A DNA stretch of 64,000 nucleotides from Microcebus murinus (GCF_040939455.1 NC_134108.1:47305501-47369500); one strand, 5' to 3'; shown: positions 1-12,239, numbered from the stretch's first letter. Translations and numbers: made by a program. Notes: generated by a model not told the origin, from the letters alone.

Positions 1-1420
1 AAGCTACTAGAGACCTCTGTAGTGTCAAACTAGGAAGAAAGGAACGTTCAGGGCAAGTAAAGGAAGGTGCTTCTTCTCAGGTAGAGGTTTCTATCCCCCA
101 GTTCCTCCAAGGACTGAAGGTTTTATGGTAACAGATGTGGGTGTTCTCCAAAGCCTGACTTTGCCTGTTTTTTTCTGAATCCTTAAGCATGGCCTTCCTA
201 TATTTTCAGGACCCTGGTGTCTCTTCCTGGCTTTTAAATACACAGGAATGAAATGTTCTTTTTAAGTTTATTTGGTTTACTTTAGCAGCTTTTGATGTAA
301 ACTGGATTTGAGGATAAGACTTTGGTGAAACCAGTAGCTGTATCCACACTGTCTCATCCCTCAGTAAATTAGCACGTGGGAAACTATTTAGAGGGGAGGA
401 GATCATTTATGGGAAAGAAGATGCTTTTCTTATTCTCTTTTCATGTGGCTTGCTTCGTTCCTAACATGATAGATATTTTCTGGTGTTTCCTTGGAAAGCA
501 AAATATCCCATATTAACATAAGATGGCTTCTTTGGGAAGCTGAAATTCCATGTGCTTGTCCACAGATGATTTCTTCGAGCACCTCTGATTTGTGCTGTTG
601 GCTGCAGAAAGGGAATTATCCTTGGCACATTGTTTCTTTTTTATCTCAGGAGCGATGCTATTAAACATTAGCCAGTCAAAGCTATAGGCAAAGGTACCCT
701 ATTATTCAGAATTTCATGTTACCATTCATTTATCTCTGTGGTCTTTTCCCCGCCTACCCCCCAGCGGTCACTGGCTCAAAACATTATGAAATGGGTTACT
801 TCCTTCCATGACGTTAACAATGTTTGTACTAGACTCTTCACAGATTAGAGAATATGAAATAGAATGTGAAACTGAAAAGCTGAGGATATATGGTAAATGA
901 AACTGGCCAGGATCTGATCAGCTTTGTATCAGCAGCCAAGTAGGCTGCAGTCCTCAATTCAGAGTAGCTTGAGAATAAGAAAACCTCTTGGATACTTATA
1001 AATGTTATCTGTTATCTGTTGATTGTTTGGTTTTTAAAGATCCGCAGAGTGAAACTTCACTTCCAGGGTACAAGCCATAAGAGTGGCATGATTGGGGGGT
1101 GGAGGGAAGCTTTTAATGAAACCCAAATAGTTTAAGTGATTGAATTAATACTTTTAGAGGAGCCAAATAAATGTGTGCCCCTGAAAGGCACACATTACCT
1201 GCCTAGTAGGTTGCAAATATTTTGAATGCTGAGATGATGTCTGATAGTTCTCTATTCTCTTCTTGATTTCCTAACCAGTATCTTGTACCCTGTACAGTCA
1301 CCTATCACACAAAAGAGATCTTCACCTGGTGCCCAACACATTCATCCCAGGCATAAGACGGGGCAAAGCCTTTTCCCCCAAAGTCTGCTCATATATGGGT
1401 CACCCACTGAACACTTGTAT
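1..1420. other. Unique, repeat-poor DNA
   Basis: I recognise no gene or interspersed repeat here. Open frames are under 80 codons and conflict between strands. The only local structure noted is a short perfect hairpin at 1170-1196 (see findings). Confidence 0.5.
1170..1196. repeat. Short perfect hairpin
   Basis: AATGTGTGCC (1170-1179) is followed by a 7-base spacer and its exact reverse complement GGCACACATT (1187-1196). It has no run of T after it and no gene beside it, so no role is assigned. Confidence 0.6.
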
Positions 1421-1614
1421 GAGGGGTCCTCAAACTTTTTAAACAGGGGGCCAGTTCACTGTCCCTCAGACCGTTGGAGAGTGCGCACTGTGGGCCCAGG
1501 ACAAGTCGGCTGCTAATAACCAGGACAGGCAACAGTGGCAAAACACCCAGAGGGCCGGATAAATGTGCTAGGTGGCCCGCACGTGGCCTGTGGGCTGTAG
1601 TTTGAGGATATAAT
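1421..1614. mobile_element. Small non-autonomous hAT DNA transposon (MITE), copy 1
   Basis: The left end reads GAGGGGTCCTCAAACT and the right end AGTTTGAGGATATAAT, matching the better inverted ends of the copy at 52499-52690. Both copies share an internal block with CAGACCGTTGGA and GGGCCC(A/G)GGACAAGTCGG. The element is too short to code for a transposase and must have been moved in trans. The right end is decayed and I see no clean 8-bp target duplication. Assignment to hAT is by the CAGGGG-type ends and overall layout; the exact family name is not certain. Confidence 0.75.
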
Positions 1615-4600
1615 ATGAGAATATGTTTCTCATATCAATGGAAGCGAGAGGAAAGCATAATCCAAACATAGCGCACAGCTCAGGCGTGGTTTCTATTCAC
1701 CACGGTCTCAGATACACTTGGTATTTTTGTAATTGGCTCATGTTCTTCTAGTGTGATCTGGACCTCTGGAGAGACTTCCCATTTACTGATAATTCACAGA
1801 GTGAGCAATGTTTTCCCTGATACGTATAAGTGGATGGTATAGAAGTTCTGTTGAATTTTGGTATTCTGTAATAGCATTACCCAAACAGTCATTTCCCCAG
1901 CCAACAAATATAATATCTCTCCCTGTAAATATTTGTACTTTAACTAAACTATGTGTTATAAGGATTGCCATTTATTCTGCTTCAGGGCAACTAGGAAGGT
2001 GTTATAAGAAAAATAGGGAACTCTCTTGAAAAGCCACCTAATGCTAAATAAAACGTACACCGTATGTGGAGCCCTGCCTTGATTATGATGGAAATGATTT
2101 ACACTGGAATATCTAAATGCAGTAGCCCTTAAAGCCAGAGTGCTCTAAAATCTGCTGAGTGGGAAGTGACCACTGAGCCAAGAGATTAAGATACTGCTGT
2201 TGCTGCCAGCGGTTAGAAGGCTGCTCGGCCACCTGCAGCATCCGCGTGGTGCAGACAGTGTTTCCAAATCTCTCAGATATCTAACTAACTAACTCTCAGC
2301 AGCTAAGCACAGACATCTCTTTACATCTGCCACTTTGTATCTAATTGTTAGTGTTGTGGATCTTGTTAATTGTTGGCAGAGGTCTTTTTTACTGTCTGTG
2401 AAGCCTTAGGATACAATGTAAGGAAACATAAGGTGATTTAAGTATGAAAGAGCAAATAGATTTTTGCTCTATTTTCTTTTCAAATCATGGAATTTAGGCC
2501 TTTGCCGTTTATGCTTGTCTGTGCTGCAGCCCCCATGGCATCCCGCCCTGTCATCCTCAGAGAATATCAATACTCCGGCATTTGGTTTCCCATGAGAAAA
2601 CAGAAGTGCAGGTCTAGGCAGGAGAGGGTTAAACCTAAAGCTGGGTTTCCAGAAATTCCAGGCAGAGCTTCTTGTCGCTGCAAAATAACCTGTTCATTAG
2701 GCATTCTGCTGCATCATTCTTGGAACTTAAATTCCCATTTTCATGTTAGTGAGTATTTTTGGAAGTCAATGAAGAGTATTAACTTATGCTCTGAAAAAAT
2801 GAAACGGTCTTGTGACAGGTTTTGGAAGCGCGGTTGCAGTCATTCCCGTTTTAGATTATAGTAAATTCCTTCTGTGTCAAGCTCACTTTTTGTGCGTTTT
2901 CTTTTCCTCCCTTCGTCACGTTCGTTTTCCCTTCGGCAAGCTGTGCCTGTCTGCCCTGCCACACTGCCACCAGTGACAGCGAGGACTTCCGCAGAGCACC
3001 CGTCGAGCTTCATTTCTCCCACCCCCTGGTCTCTTCCTACCCTGTGGTGAGACCTGTGCCTAATTTTCAGCTCTGCTGGGGTAGCATATGATTACTTGAA
3101 AGAAAATTAGAAAGCATTTTACATTGCTTATTACAGAGCACTAATTGAAGCTCCACCAAACCCAAGGAATTCATTCTGCCATTGATGTGTGCATAACTCC
3201 TATTAACATTAATAAAGTTGTTTAGAATCAAAGAGCCGGCAGAAACCCATAATAGAGAACTCATTTTGATCCTGTTTCACGAAGTGACTCATACCCACAG
3301 GGCATCGACAAGCATTTTAAAGATAATTTTTACAACTACCTTTTAAAAAGTACAGCAATTACTGAATATATCATAACACACACATGCACTTTGAAGCAAA
3401 CCTTGCTGGTTGCCATTTGTACAGTACTGTCCCACTCAGGCTGGAAGTCGCAGGCTCTGTCCATATTTAATCCGTGTTGGAAATACTGCCTCTGGCTGGT
3501 GCTCCTTCACATTTCCACTCGGGAGCTGGAGTGTTTGGGACTTGGAAGTGACAAGGGCGTAGCAGATGGGGAAGGCACAGGTGCAGTAGGAAGGGAATCA
3601 TGCCCATGGTCATCCACAAGATGAGCAAAAGCAAATAGAAGTGTTTGTTCACCTGGGCCATTGGTGCCTGCCCTACCTCTGTGGGTATTGACCGGTAGCA
3701 TCATGAAATGAAGAGCTGAGGGAAAGGGGGATTTTAGCCCAGACATTTGAGGAGCTGTCTGAACGTCCCATTTACCAATCTTTGCTGTGGGAGAAGGACC
3801 ACAAAGAATCTGCAGATGTCATAGAAACAGGTATTTTGTAACTGGAAAATATCTCAAATCGTTCACATAAAATGCAAACACTAGGAGGTAGAGCTATGCT
3901 TTCTCTGTCAGTGTATGTATTTGTACAGTTATTATTTTCTCAACTTAATAGTAAGAGGAAACTTCCTAAACACATTCCATATTTAGGTTTCTGTGTTTCC
4001 CCCTCTTTTCCTACCTCTTTCTCCACTTCTTTTTCTGTCTATAATGAGGCATTAATTTATACAAATGTACTCAGTGCTTGGAAATGAGTTCACTTTGGGA
4101 GAAAGACCAGAAATACTTATACATTTATGTCTTATTCGGACATATTGTTGGTAACCTTTTGGTGCCCTTTATTCTTCTCTTAGAAATGTTAAATTTTATA
4201 ATGCTTAGGTTAACACTTATTTTTAACTGTTGCTTTTTAAAAATCACTCTTCTTGAAAAGGAGAGGGAAAACAAGAAGTTAATTTTATTAGATTTTTGAA
4301 GTGCTGATCATAATTGAATTATTTCCCTGATGACCTGGCAGCATCTCACCAAGATTTGTCCTTGGAATGTCACTGAACTTTTCAAGAACTTTGAGTTCTC
4401 TTTACTTTTGTCTGGGGTTGGGAAAATGAGTATTCATTTCTGTAATTGTTAATCTGAATGTTCTAAGGAAGAGAAATACGGAATATCCCTTTAATCACTG
4501 ACCTTTATTTCCGACCCTGCATTTTTTCTTAAAAAATAAATATACAGTTTCCAAAGGGAAGCAACAACACTGGCTATCAACATGTAGAATCCATCTGGCA

Positions 4601-4639
4601 CTGTATGGGTAAAAACATGCCCAGAATGCTTTCCACTTA
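1615..4639. other. Unique DNA, nothing recognised
   Basis: About 3 kb without a repeat family or exon that I can identify. 2600-3060 keeps several CpG dinucleotides and is unique, but there is no splice-framed open frame. A 124-codon plus-strand frame at 2487-2861 shows no domain and is probably chance. Confidence 0.45.
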
Positions 4640-4775
4640 TTCTTCACCATGGTGCCGCAAACTGGGTCAGGATTATCCCTGTTTTACAAATGAGGTGGCT
4701 GGAGCCAGAGAGGTAAAGCCAGCCCTCTTCAGGGCCACACATCCAGGAAGGGTGAGAGCCCAGATGAGGGAGGAT
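4640..4775 (+). repeat. MIR SINE fragment
   Basis: The sense MIR core is visible: ATTATCCCTGTTTTACAAATGAGG, then an AGAGAGGTAAAG segment and a GGGCCACAC segment. Divergence is typical of this ancient tRNA-derived SINE. Confidence 0.75.
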
Positions 4776-4911
4776 TGAGGGTGGGGCTGCGCCATTACTG
4801 CCGAGCACCGCCTTCTGCTACATCTTGCTGGGGCCGTGGTATGTAGGACCAATGTCAGCCCAATGGGTCATTTGTTCCCAGAGATCCAGTTTGACCTCTG
4901 ATACCTAACAG

Positions 4912-4962
4912 GGTTCCTGGAGCATGACAGACACTCAGTAAATATTTGTTAAATCAGTATAT
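4912..4962 (+). repeat. L2 LINE 3' end
   Basis: The stretch ending CACTCAGTAAATATTTGTTAAAT matches the conserved 3' tail of L2. Confidence 0.55.
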
Positions 4963-5254
4963 TATCAAAGCCAAAGAATTCATTAAGATTTATCATCTCG
5001 TCCTGGAGACTGCCCTTGGCCTTGCTGAATCTATTTTGAAACCTCTTTGCAGGTGAGTTTAGAAATATGTGTAGATATAGATACATGTTTAAAATACTAT
5101 TACCAGAATTTGCCACATGTGCCATTGTGTTTAGAGGCCTCTGGTGACTGAGATTTTCAGCAAGTCAAAGATGCACAGTAGAGGGTACTATTTATATATA
5201 CTTTCTCTTTGATTTAAAGTTATTTAAAGGGCTTTTTAGTTTTTTTTCTGACTT

Positions 5255-5575
5255 TAAAATTTTTGTTGTAGAAAATTTGGTGAGCTATAAGGAAGGAAAT
5301 GAAAATATCTCTTAATCACATTATATTGAAATAGCAATGTTAAAATGTACTTTTCCCTCTTTCATGTATGGGGTATATAGCATGTATATGATTTTGATCT
5401 GGCTTCTTTTAATATTAAATTATGATCATTTTCTAATGGGATTGAATAATAACTGGAGTTTTCCATTCTGTGAGTAGACTAATTTAACCACTCATCATTC
5501 TTTTACTATGCAATCAAATATTCTCATATTTGATATTATAATAATGCTGTAATAAACATTCTGGAAGAAGGAACT
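5255..5575 (-). repeat. Old L1 3' region fragment
   Basis: The right part (ATAATGCTGTAATAAACATTCTGG after an AATTTAACCACTCATC segment) matches the antisense form of old L1M 3' sequence. The left part is too diverged to be sure of the boundary. Confidence 0.45.
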
Positions 5576-5626
5576 AATAGACTTGACTAAGTAAAAGTAT
5601 AAAACTTGTATACATAAAAAAACCTA

Positions 5627-5973
<347 letters not shown>

Positions 5974-6167
5974 TGAAATAGAAGAAACCTTAGGAAAAAT
6001 ATATTTGTCACAAATACACCAAAATTCCTAATAATCCATGCTCTGGTTTCTTTTCACTTCTTTTTACTAATTTTTTCCTCACATTTGCATAACTAGACAC
6101 TCATTCTGGTTTCTTAACCCTCGCACTGGCACCCCATTTAACTAAAACTCTTCCAGTTAAGCATTTC

Positions 6168-6512
6168 TTTTCTTTCTTTTTTTTTTTTTCTTTTTTTGAG
6201 ACAGAGTCTCACTGTGTTGCCTGGGCTAGAGTGCCATGGTGTCAGCCTAGCTCACAGCAACCTCAAACTCCTGGGCTCAAGTGATCCTCTGTCTCAGCCT
6301 CCTGAATAGCTGGGACTACAGGCATGTGCCACCATGCCCGGCTAATTTTTTCTATATACATTTTTAGTTGGCCAATTAATTTCTTTCTATTTTTAGTAGA
6401 GACGGGGTCTCACTATTGCTCAGGCTGGTTTCGAACTCCTGACCTCGAGTGATCCACCTGCCTCAGCCTCCCAGAGCGATAGGATTACAGGCATGAGTCA
6501 CCACGCCCAGCC
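6168..6512 (-). repeat. Lemur-type dimeric Alu, antisense
   Basis: A poly-T tract leads into GAGACAGAGTCTCACTGTG and the element closes with CCACGCCCAGCC. The middle section has GGCCAATTAATTTCTTTCTA. It is flanked by a perfect 15-bp target duplication, CCAGTTAAGCATTTC, at 6153-6167 and 6513-6527, which fixes both ends. Confidence 0.97.
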
Positions 6513-7014
6513 CCAGTTAAGCATTTCATTCTTTGCTCATGGTGTCCTTGATCCCATGCAGCAGGACCTCTCCTCCTCTGCTAGAACTTCCCAAGGATTG
6601 TCTGACTCGTGTCATTACCTCTGAAGGTCCCTAAGTAACTTCTGTACATTCCTCTTAGGTATAACTTTAAAACAAAAAAGCAAATTCAGACTACTGTGCA
6701 CTATGCCAAGCAATGAGGCAGAGGTTTTAAAGTATGACATAGCCCCTGCCATTGAAAAACTTCCAGTCTACTTGGAGATAAGACATGACCACATGATACC
6801 ACATGGATATACCACATGGATACAAGAGACATTAGATAAAAATTACTGGAAATTTCTATTTGGTAAACCCATAATCCTCTGTTTTCTATAATTTCTATAA
6901 TTCCATTCGCCCGTGCCTTCAACACACCTGGGTCTTACTTGTCACTTCTCTTACCCATGAGGTGATTTCATACTTGATAATGGTTATGTCCTTAAGGTTT
7001 TACCCATGTGGTCA

Positions 7015-7120
7015 CCATGATGGCAGGATTTCTGTCTATTTTATTCATTATTGTATCCCCAGCTTTTGGTGTGGCACATAGTATGTGCTCAGTTAGTAAT
7101 TTATTGGATGTGTGAATAAA
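7015..7120 (+). repeat. L2 LINE 3' end
   Basis: The segment TTGTATCCCCAGC, then GGCACATAGTATGTGCTCAG, then a degraded AATAAA-type tail is the standard L2 3' end in sense orientation. Confidence 0.7.
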
Positions 7121-7171
7121 AAGTATGCATTTTTTTCTCCAAGTGGAGATTAACCAGCAAACAGGTATGTA

Positions 7172-7466
7172 CAGTCATGTATCACCAATGGGGATATGTT
7201 CTGAGAAATGCATCTTTAGGCAATTTATTTGTTGCTTAAATGTCACAGAAAGTACTTACACAACCTAGCCTAGTACACATATTAGGGTCTTATGTTATAG
7301 CCTATTTCTCCAGGCTATAAACCTATAAGCATATTACCGTACTGAATACTATAGGCAACTGTAACAGACTCGTAAGTATTTGTGTATCTGAACATATCTA
7401 AACACAGAAAAGGTACAGGAAAAATATGGTATTATAATCTTATGGGACCACTGTTGCACATGACTG
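7172..7466. mobile_element. MER2-type Tigger DNA transposon (non-autonomous)
   Basis: It starts CAGTCATG and ends CATGACTG, and TA dinucleotides flank it at 7170-7171 and 7467-7468, the signature of Tc1/mariner-type insertion. Inside, AATGCATCTTTAGGCAATTT and ACTGAATACTATAGGCAACTG match the MER2 group as I know it. At 295 bp it has no coding capacity. Confidence 0.85.
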
Positions 7467-7534
7467 TACTTAGATTGGCACCAAATATAGCCAATTAAAA
7501 GGAGAGTTTGTGGTGGGCAAGACCTCTAGTTTAA

Positions 7535-7750
7535 ATATCAGATTAATCAAATCCTGGGTCTTCAACTTACCAGCTTTGTAATCTTGGGCAAGTTAATTAA
7601 TTTCTTCTAGATTCAGATTCGTTAGCTGAAAAACAGGGATAGAACCTACTCAACTGGGCTGTTAACAAGGGTAAATGAGGTTTATGTAAAGCCTAGCTCA
7701 GAACCTGGCATGTAGTAAGTATTCAGTAAATGTTAGCTATTATTAATAAA
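7535..7750 (-). repeat. MIR SINE, antisense
   Basis: The order of landmarks is that of a reversed MIR: TTACCAGCTTTGTAATCTTGGGCAAG, an AACAGGGATAGAACCTAC segment, GGCTGTTAACAAGGGTAAATGAG, then CAGTAAATGTTAGCTATTATTA. Confidence 0.9.
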
Positions 7751-7833
7751 TCTTTTCCCTTATTTATTGTCAAGCTACAACCTATTCTCAGGGACATATA
7801 AATAGAAATTGATTCGTGATGAAAAATAATATA

Positions 7834-8010
7834 TAAGCTTTGGAGTCAGATAGGCCTGGCTCTGCCACTTGAGTAAATTACATAACTTCTCTGCACTTTA
7901 TTTTCTTTATCAGTTGAAAACATAAAACATGACCCATTGCATAAGGTTACTGTGAGGACTAAATGGTTAAGGTATAGAAAGTGCCTAATATGTTCAGTAA
8001 GTGCTTTTTC
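7834..8010 (-). repeat. MIR SINE, antisense
   Basis: A second reversed MIR follows the first: TTTGGAGTCAGATAGGCCTGG, CTCTGCCACTTGAGTAAATTAC, GGTTACTGTGAGGACTAAATGG, AAGTGCCTAATATGTTCAGTAAG. Confidence 0.85.
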
Positions 8011-8227
8011 CCCCCACCTTTGTCTTGGTTCAATTAGAAGACCCTTCTCTGTGTGCTTTTGCTACCAAGCAAAGCGTATTTGTCTCTCCCCACAGTGCAG
8101 TGTTCTTCTATTTATTTTGGTGTGACACACAGAATTTAATACATTTAATACATATCACAAATCTGTTATACATGTGTGATTAGAAAAAATATTATTCCAC
8201 AAAATGCTGTGTATTATATGACACCAA

Positions 8228-8607
8228 TGTTCGTTTGCTAGGGCTTCCATAACAAAGTACCACAGACTGGGTGGCTTAAACAGCAGAAATTTATTTCCTC
8301 ACAGTTCCAGAAGCTAATAGTCCAAGATCAAGGTGTCAGCAGGTTTGGCTTCTCCTAAGGCCTCTGTCCTTGGCTTGTGGATGACCATCTTTTTCCTTTA
8401 GTCTTTCCTCTGTGGGTATCTGTGTCCTAATCTCCTCCTCTTAGAAGGATGCGAATCATAGTGAATTAGAGCCCACCCATAGTGACATCATTTTAAGTTA
8501 ATTACCTCTTTAAAGGCCTTATCTCCAAATACAGTCGCATTCTGATGTGTACTAGAAGTTAGGGCTTCAGATACGAATTTTGGAGAGACACAATTCAGTC
8601 CGTAACA
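8228..8607 (-). repeat. MLT1-type solo LTR (ERVL-MaLR), antisense
   Basis: The LTR reads from TGTTCGTTTGCTAGGGCTTC to CAATTCAGTCCGTAACA. Known internal landmarks of MaLR MLT1 LTRs are present in reverse order: AACAAAGTACCACAGACTGG, CTCCAAATACAGTCGCATTCTG and a TTAATTACCTC segment. No internal retroviral sequence follows, so it is a solitary LTR. The 5-bp target repeat is ambiguous. Confidence 0.85.
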
Positions 8608-8868
8608 ATGCCCTCAATATTTTTCTCTTTTATCTCATTAAAGAAAGGCTGGGCACAACCAATTGAATTTTTTTGACCCACTAAGTTGACTACCACCCAC
8701 AGGTTGAAAGGCACTGCTCTAGTGGGTCGTGTTGGTTTCCCCGGTTAGTGGGAAGTTGGAACCAGCATTAGGACTTGCCTTTGACTTATTGTGGAGACAG
8801 CCCCAGAGGCTCGAAACAGTAAGAATCAGAGTGGGCAGCCTTCTGCAAACACAGAGACTACCTTAGCC

Positions 8869-9199
8869 CAGGGTTGGCAAACTTTTTCTGTAAAGGGCCA
8901 GATAGTAAATATTTTCATCTCTGGAGGCCATGCAGTCTCTATCAAGACAGTTCTGCTGTTGTGGTGTGAAAGCATCCGCAGACAATGCGTAAACAAATGG
9001 GCATGGCTGTGTTCCAGTAAAACTTCACTTATGGACACTGAAATTTGAATTTCGTGTAATTTCCATGTGCCATGAGATATTCTTTTGATTTTTTTTTTAA
9101 CCATTTAAAAATCTAAAAACCATTCTGAGTCCATGCACTGTGCAGAAACGGGCAGTGGGCAGATCTGACCCATGGCTGTGGTCTGTTGACCGCCACCCT
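8869..9199. mobile_element. Charlie/MER1-type hAT DNA transposon remnant
   Basis: CAGGGTTGGCAAACTTTTTC, then TGTAAAGGGCCAGATAGTAAA, then GTGTTCCAGTAAAACTTCACT are the familiar left and middle parts of a MER1/Charlie-group element. The right end (GTCTGTTGACCGCCACCCTC) is degraded. It is non-coding. The subfamily name is from memory. Confidence 0.8.
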
Positions 9200-10734
9200 C
9201 GTTGGCAGAGCTCGGGCCTCTCTCGCTACAGGCTCTCAAGGAATTGACCTGGGTGATTTCCCTCTGTTCCTGTAAATTCTTCACTCATTATCTTATCTGC
9301 CCCTTGTGATGATTTATCTTTATTTTCAAAAGGAAAATCTCTGTGGCACGCATGATAAAAAGAGCTATTTAAAAAGCAAATGTTATTTTCTTACCAAAGG
9401 GAACTCTAACTGTGGATTGGGGCAAGGGTCGGGAGGGGGAAATCCTTAAAGGACCCATAAAATTATTGTTTGTCAGACAGTGAAGTTTGGGGTAGAGTTA
9501 GCATCAGAAAGTCTACACAAAAACAACAGAATTCTACTCTAGGAAGGGGTCTTCCTCGGGAAGCTAATAGTTAGGAAAATGGAGTGGCCAAAGAAAGGCC
9601 TGGATTTCCTCATGGTACCTGGGAAGAGAGCAGCTCAGCAGCAGGGGCCTGGCCCAGGCTCCCCCCAGGACAGGGTTGGCTAGAGGGTGACTGAAGTCTT
9701 CTCCACTGGGCCCCCACATCCTCCACAGCCCTGCAGGGTTCCTTTTGCAAGCTACGTTGTAGGCTTCCTGAGTGGCCGTCTCTCTCTTCCTGGGGGGCTG
9801 CCTGCAGTCTCAGGGTGCCCGTCTCAGTGCCTGAGTAAATCTGCTTTACTAGAGGGTCCAAGAGACCAAAGGTGTCGGGGAGAGCCAGTCCAGCCATGCG
9901 GTTTCTATGCTCCAAGGGATTTATTCCAGTGGTGACTGGAACACTGTGCGGAGCGTGTGTCTAATGGTAATGGACAGACTGACAGGATGCAGGGGGGGCC
10001 TGGCAGAGACGAGGGCAAGCTGCCCTCAAGACTGGGGCACAGACCCAGTCTCCCTCCGAGCTATGCCAATTGCCCTTAGGTGGGTCGGGACCCCGGCCTG
10101 ACCTCACGACTGTGTGTATTCCAGTGCGGAATCTGAAGAGCTCCGGAAATGCACAGCGGGAATGGTATCCTGTGAGTTATTTCCAGTATGTCAGACTGTC
10201 TGATGGAAATTCTACGTTCATCCACAGCAAGGCTGCAAAGGCAGGCTGAGCTGTTGGTGCTTCCATTGGCAGGAATGAGCTGACGTCACCTGCTGACACT
10301 GAAAGAGAAATGTTGAGCTCCTACTATGTGGCACAGAAAGAAAACACCTTTATCCCCAGCAGTTTCCCATCTAAGGATGCTGCACTCTAAACCCCGTGGC
10401 CCAGGAAACTGTTTTTAATTGTCCTGAAAAGATTGGGCTCGAATATCTAAAACTTCACTTTAAAAAATCAGTAAGATAAAGCTAAAATGATTTGTGTTTA
10501 TTTTATTTTGAAACTGCTTCATGCCCTCCTAACATATAATAATAAAATAGCTTTGGCATAGCAATCATCTTAAATGAATAAGAAACACAATTTAATGAAA
10601 TGGCACTTTTAAGCTTTTAGTGCAGCAAATTTTTGAATTATCTTGCTTAAATTAAATTGCTGTGCTCTTTTGCTTTCAGTACTTATAAGAGCTCTGTTTT
10701 GTTTCTGGTTTCACTGTGTTAACACTAAGATTTT
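9200..10734. other. Unique DNA with a candidate regulatory block
   Basis: No repeat is recognised. 9600-10100 is GC-richer but has too few CpG for an island, and open frames run on both strands without domains. 10110-10310 holds a perfect palindromic TGACGTCA at 10281-10288, the consensus CRE bound by CREB/ATF factors. A role for it is inference. Confidence 0.45.
10281..10288. promoter_or_regulatory. CRE-like palindrome TGACGTCA
   Basis: This is an exact match to the full cAMP response element. The motif is short and could be chance, but it lies in unique sequence and retains its CpG. It has no adjacent promoter evidence. Confidence 0.3.
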
Positions 10735-11011
10735 TTTTTAATTGAAGTATAGCATTCATGCAGAAGAGTGCACAAATTTTTAAGTGCACTGATAATGAAT
10801 TTTCGTAAAGTTAACACTCCTTTGTTACAAGCAGCCAGATAGAGAAAGAATGTCACTTAAATACTAGATAACTAGATGCCCCTTCAGACCCCTCTCCAGT
10901 CCCTAACCACCCCACCTTCCTCCAAGGATAACTACAAAGGTTGGCTTTATCTATTATGAACTTTATATAAATAAAATCATACATTAGGTACACTTTTGTG
11001 GTAACATTATA
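10735..11011 (-). repeat. Old L1 (L1M) 3' part, antisense, left half
   Basis: Sequence such as TTTTTAATTGAAGTATAGCA, AAGTGCACTGATAATGAATTTT and TTATATAAATAAAATCATAC matches antisense L1M 3' UTR. It stops at a TA where a mariner element is inserted and appears to resume at 12295. Confidence 0.7.
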
Positions 11012-11024
11012 TTAAGTATGAAAT

Positions 11025-11044
11025 GTACTTAAGTACTTAAGTAC
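11025..11044. repeat. 20-bp perfect palindrome built from ACTTAAGT units
   Basis: GTACTTAAGTACTTAAGTAC equals its own reverse complement. It lies near the left end of the mariner, where that end has diverged from the right inverted repeat, so it may mark local rearrangement. Confidence 0.7.
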
Positions 11045-11199
11045 TAAGTTTGGCAGTTGGTATCTCTGACATTTCACTTTGACACTTCTTGTTTTATTTT
11101 TATTATGAATGTACATCCTCAGTCTTTCAAATGCACATGTTGGTGATTGAAAAACTTCCAAAAATTTTTAGAGCAATTTTTGTGAAACCATGAATAAGT

Positions 11200-12239
11200 A
11201 AAAAAATTCATGTTATTTTCAAATATGAGTTTTGTTGTGGAACCAATGCAGCACAGACGGCTTGAAGTATCAACGAAGTGTTTGAGAAGGATGTGGTTAG
11301 TGAGTGCACAGTACACTGATGGTTTGGGAAGTTCTGTTCTGGTGATTTTGATCTTGAAAATGAGCCACGTGGGCAACCTGAGACCAAGGTGGATAATGAT
11401 GAGCTGAAAGCTGTAGTAGAAGCGAATCCTTCTCAACCTACGCATGAATTAGCAAGGTTTGACATTACTATTCCAACAATATTGGACCATTTGAAACAAC
11501 TCAGCATGGTAAAGAAGCTGGATATAGATGGGTTCTACATGAGTTAAACAAGCTTCAGAAGAGAAATCAGGTCAAAGCTTGCCTTTCTTTGTTGTCACGA
11601 CAAAAAGGCAAACCATTTCTACACTGTATTTCATGTGTGATGAAAGATGGATTCTTTTTGACAATCGCAAGCATTCAGCACAATGGATGGATAAAGATGA
11701 AGGGACGAAACACATTCGGTCCATAACCGAATATTCATCAAAAAAAAAGCTAATGGTGTCTGTTTGGTGGTCCAGTGCTGGTATTACCCACTATAGCTTC
11801 ATGAAACCTGGTCAGTTGCTTACAGCAGATATCTACTGCAACCAGTTGGATGAAATGATGAGGATACTTGCAGTTAAGCAGCTGAGATTGCTCAATAGAG
11901 ACAGGCCAATCCTCTTCTAAAATAATGCTCTACCACATGTCGCACAAACAACGCTGCTCAAACTACAGAAGCTGGATTTAGAAACTCTCTGTCATCCGCT
12001 GTATTCATTAGACCTTGCACCTACTTGACTGCCACTTCTTCCAGGCTTTGGGCCACTTCTTATGAGGAAAAATATTCAATTCTCAGCAAGCTGTGGAAAA
12101 CACCTTTTGTGGTTTCATCACCACTCACTCTTCAGGCTTCTTCACTGCTGGTATAAACAAGCTACTGTTAAGATGGCAGAACTAAGTCAATAGTTTAGTC
12201 ACATACTTTGGCCAATTGTACTGCTTCTTGTTTGAGATA
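11200..12239 (+). pseudogene. Mariner transposase pseudogene
   Basis: This was a Tc1/mariner DDD transposase, a nuclear cut-and-paste enzyme that bound the element's ends. Pieces lie in different frames. 11341-11547 gives GDFDLENEPRG and then LDHLKQLSMVKKLD, the N-terminal helix-turn-helix region. From 11529 the frame shifts to WVLHELNKLQKRNQ. 11579-11920 gives CDERWILFDN and VWWSSAG. The first catalytic Asp is kept (11639-11641). The second, 94 codons on, is AAT (Asn) at 11921-11923, directly after a stop. The third, which should come 34 residues later, is GAC at 12027-12029, reached only after a one-base insertion. The C-terminal end is AGINKLLLRWQN. Several frameshifts, stops and a lost catalytic residue make it clearly dead. 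Confidence 0.92.

Noticed and set aside
8223..8612. CAATG as target duplication of the MLT1 LTR at 8228
   Set aside because: It matches on both sides only if the repeat overlaps the LTR's own TG end and final CA, so it is ambiguous.
9600..10100. Possible CpG island or promoter
   Set aside because: GC-rich, but CpG pairs are few and no exon or core promoter is visible.
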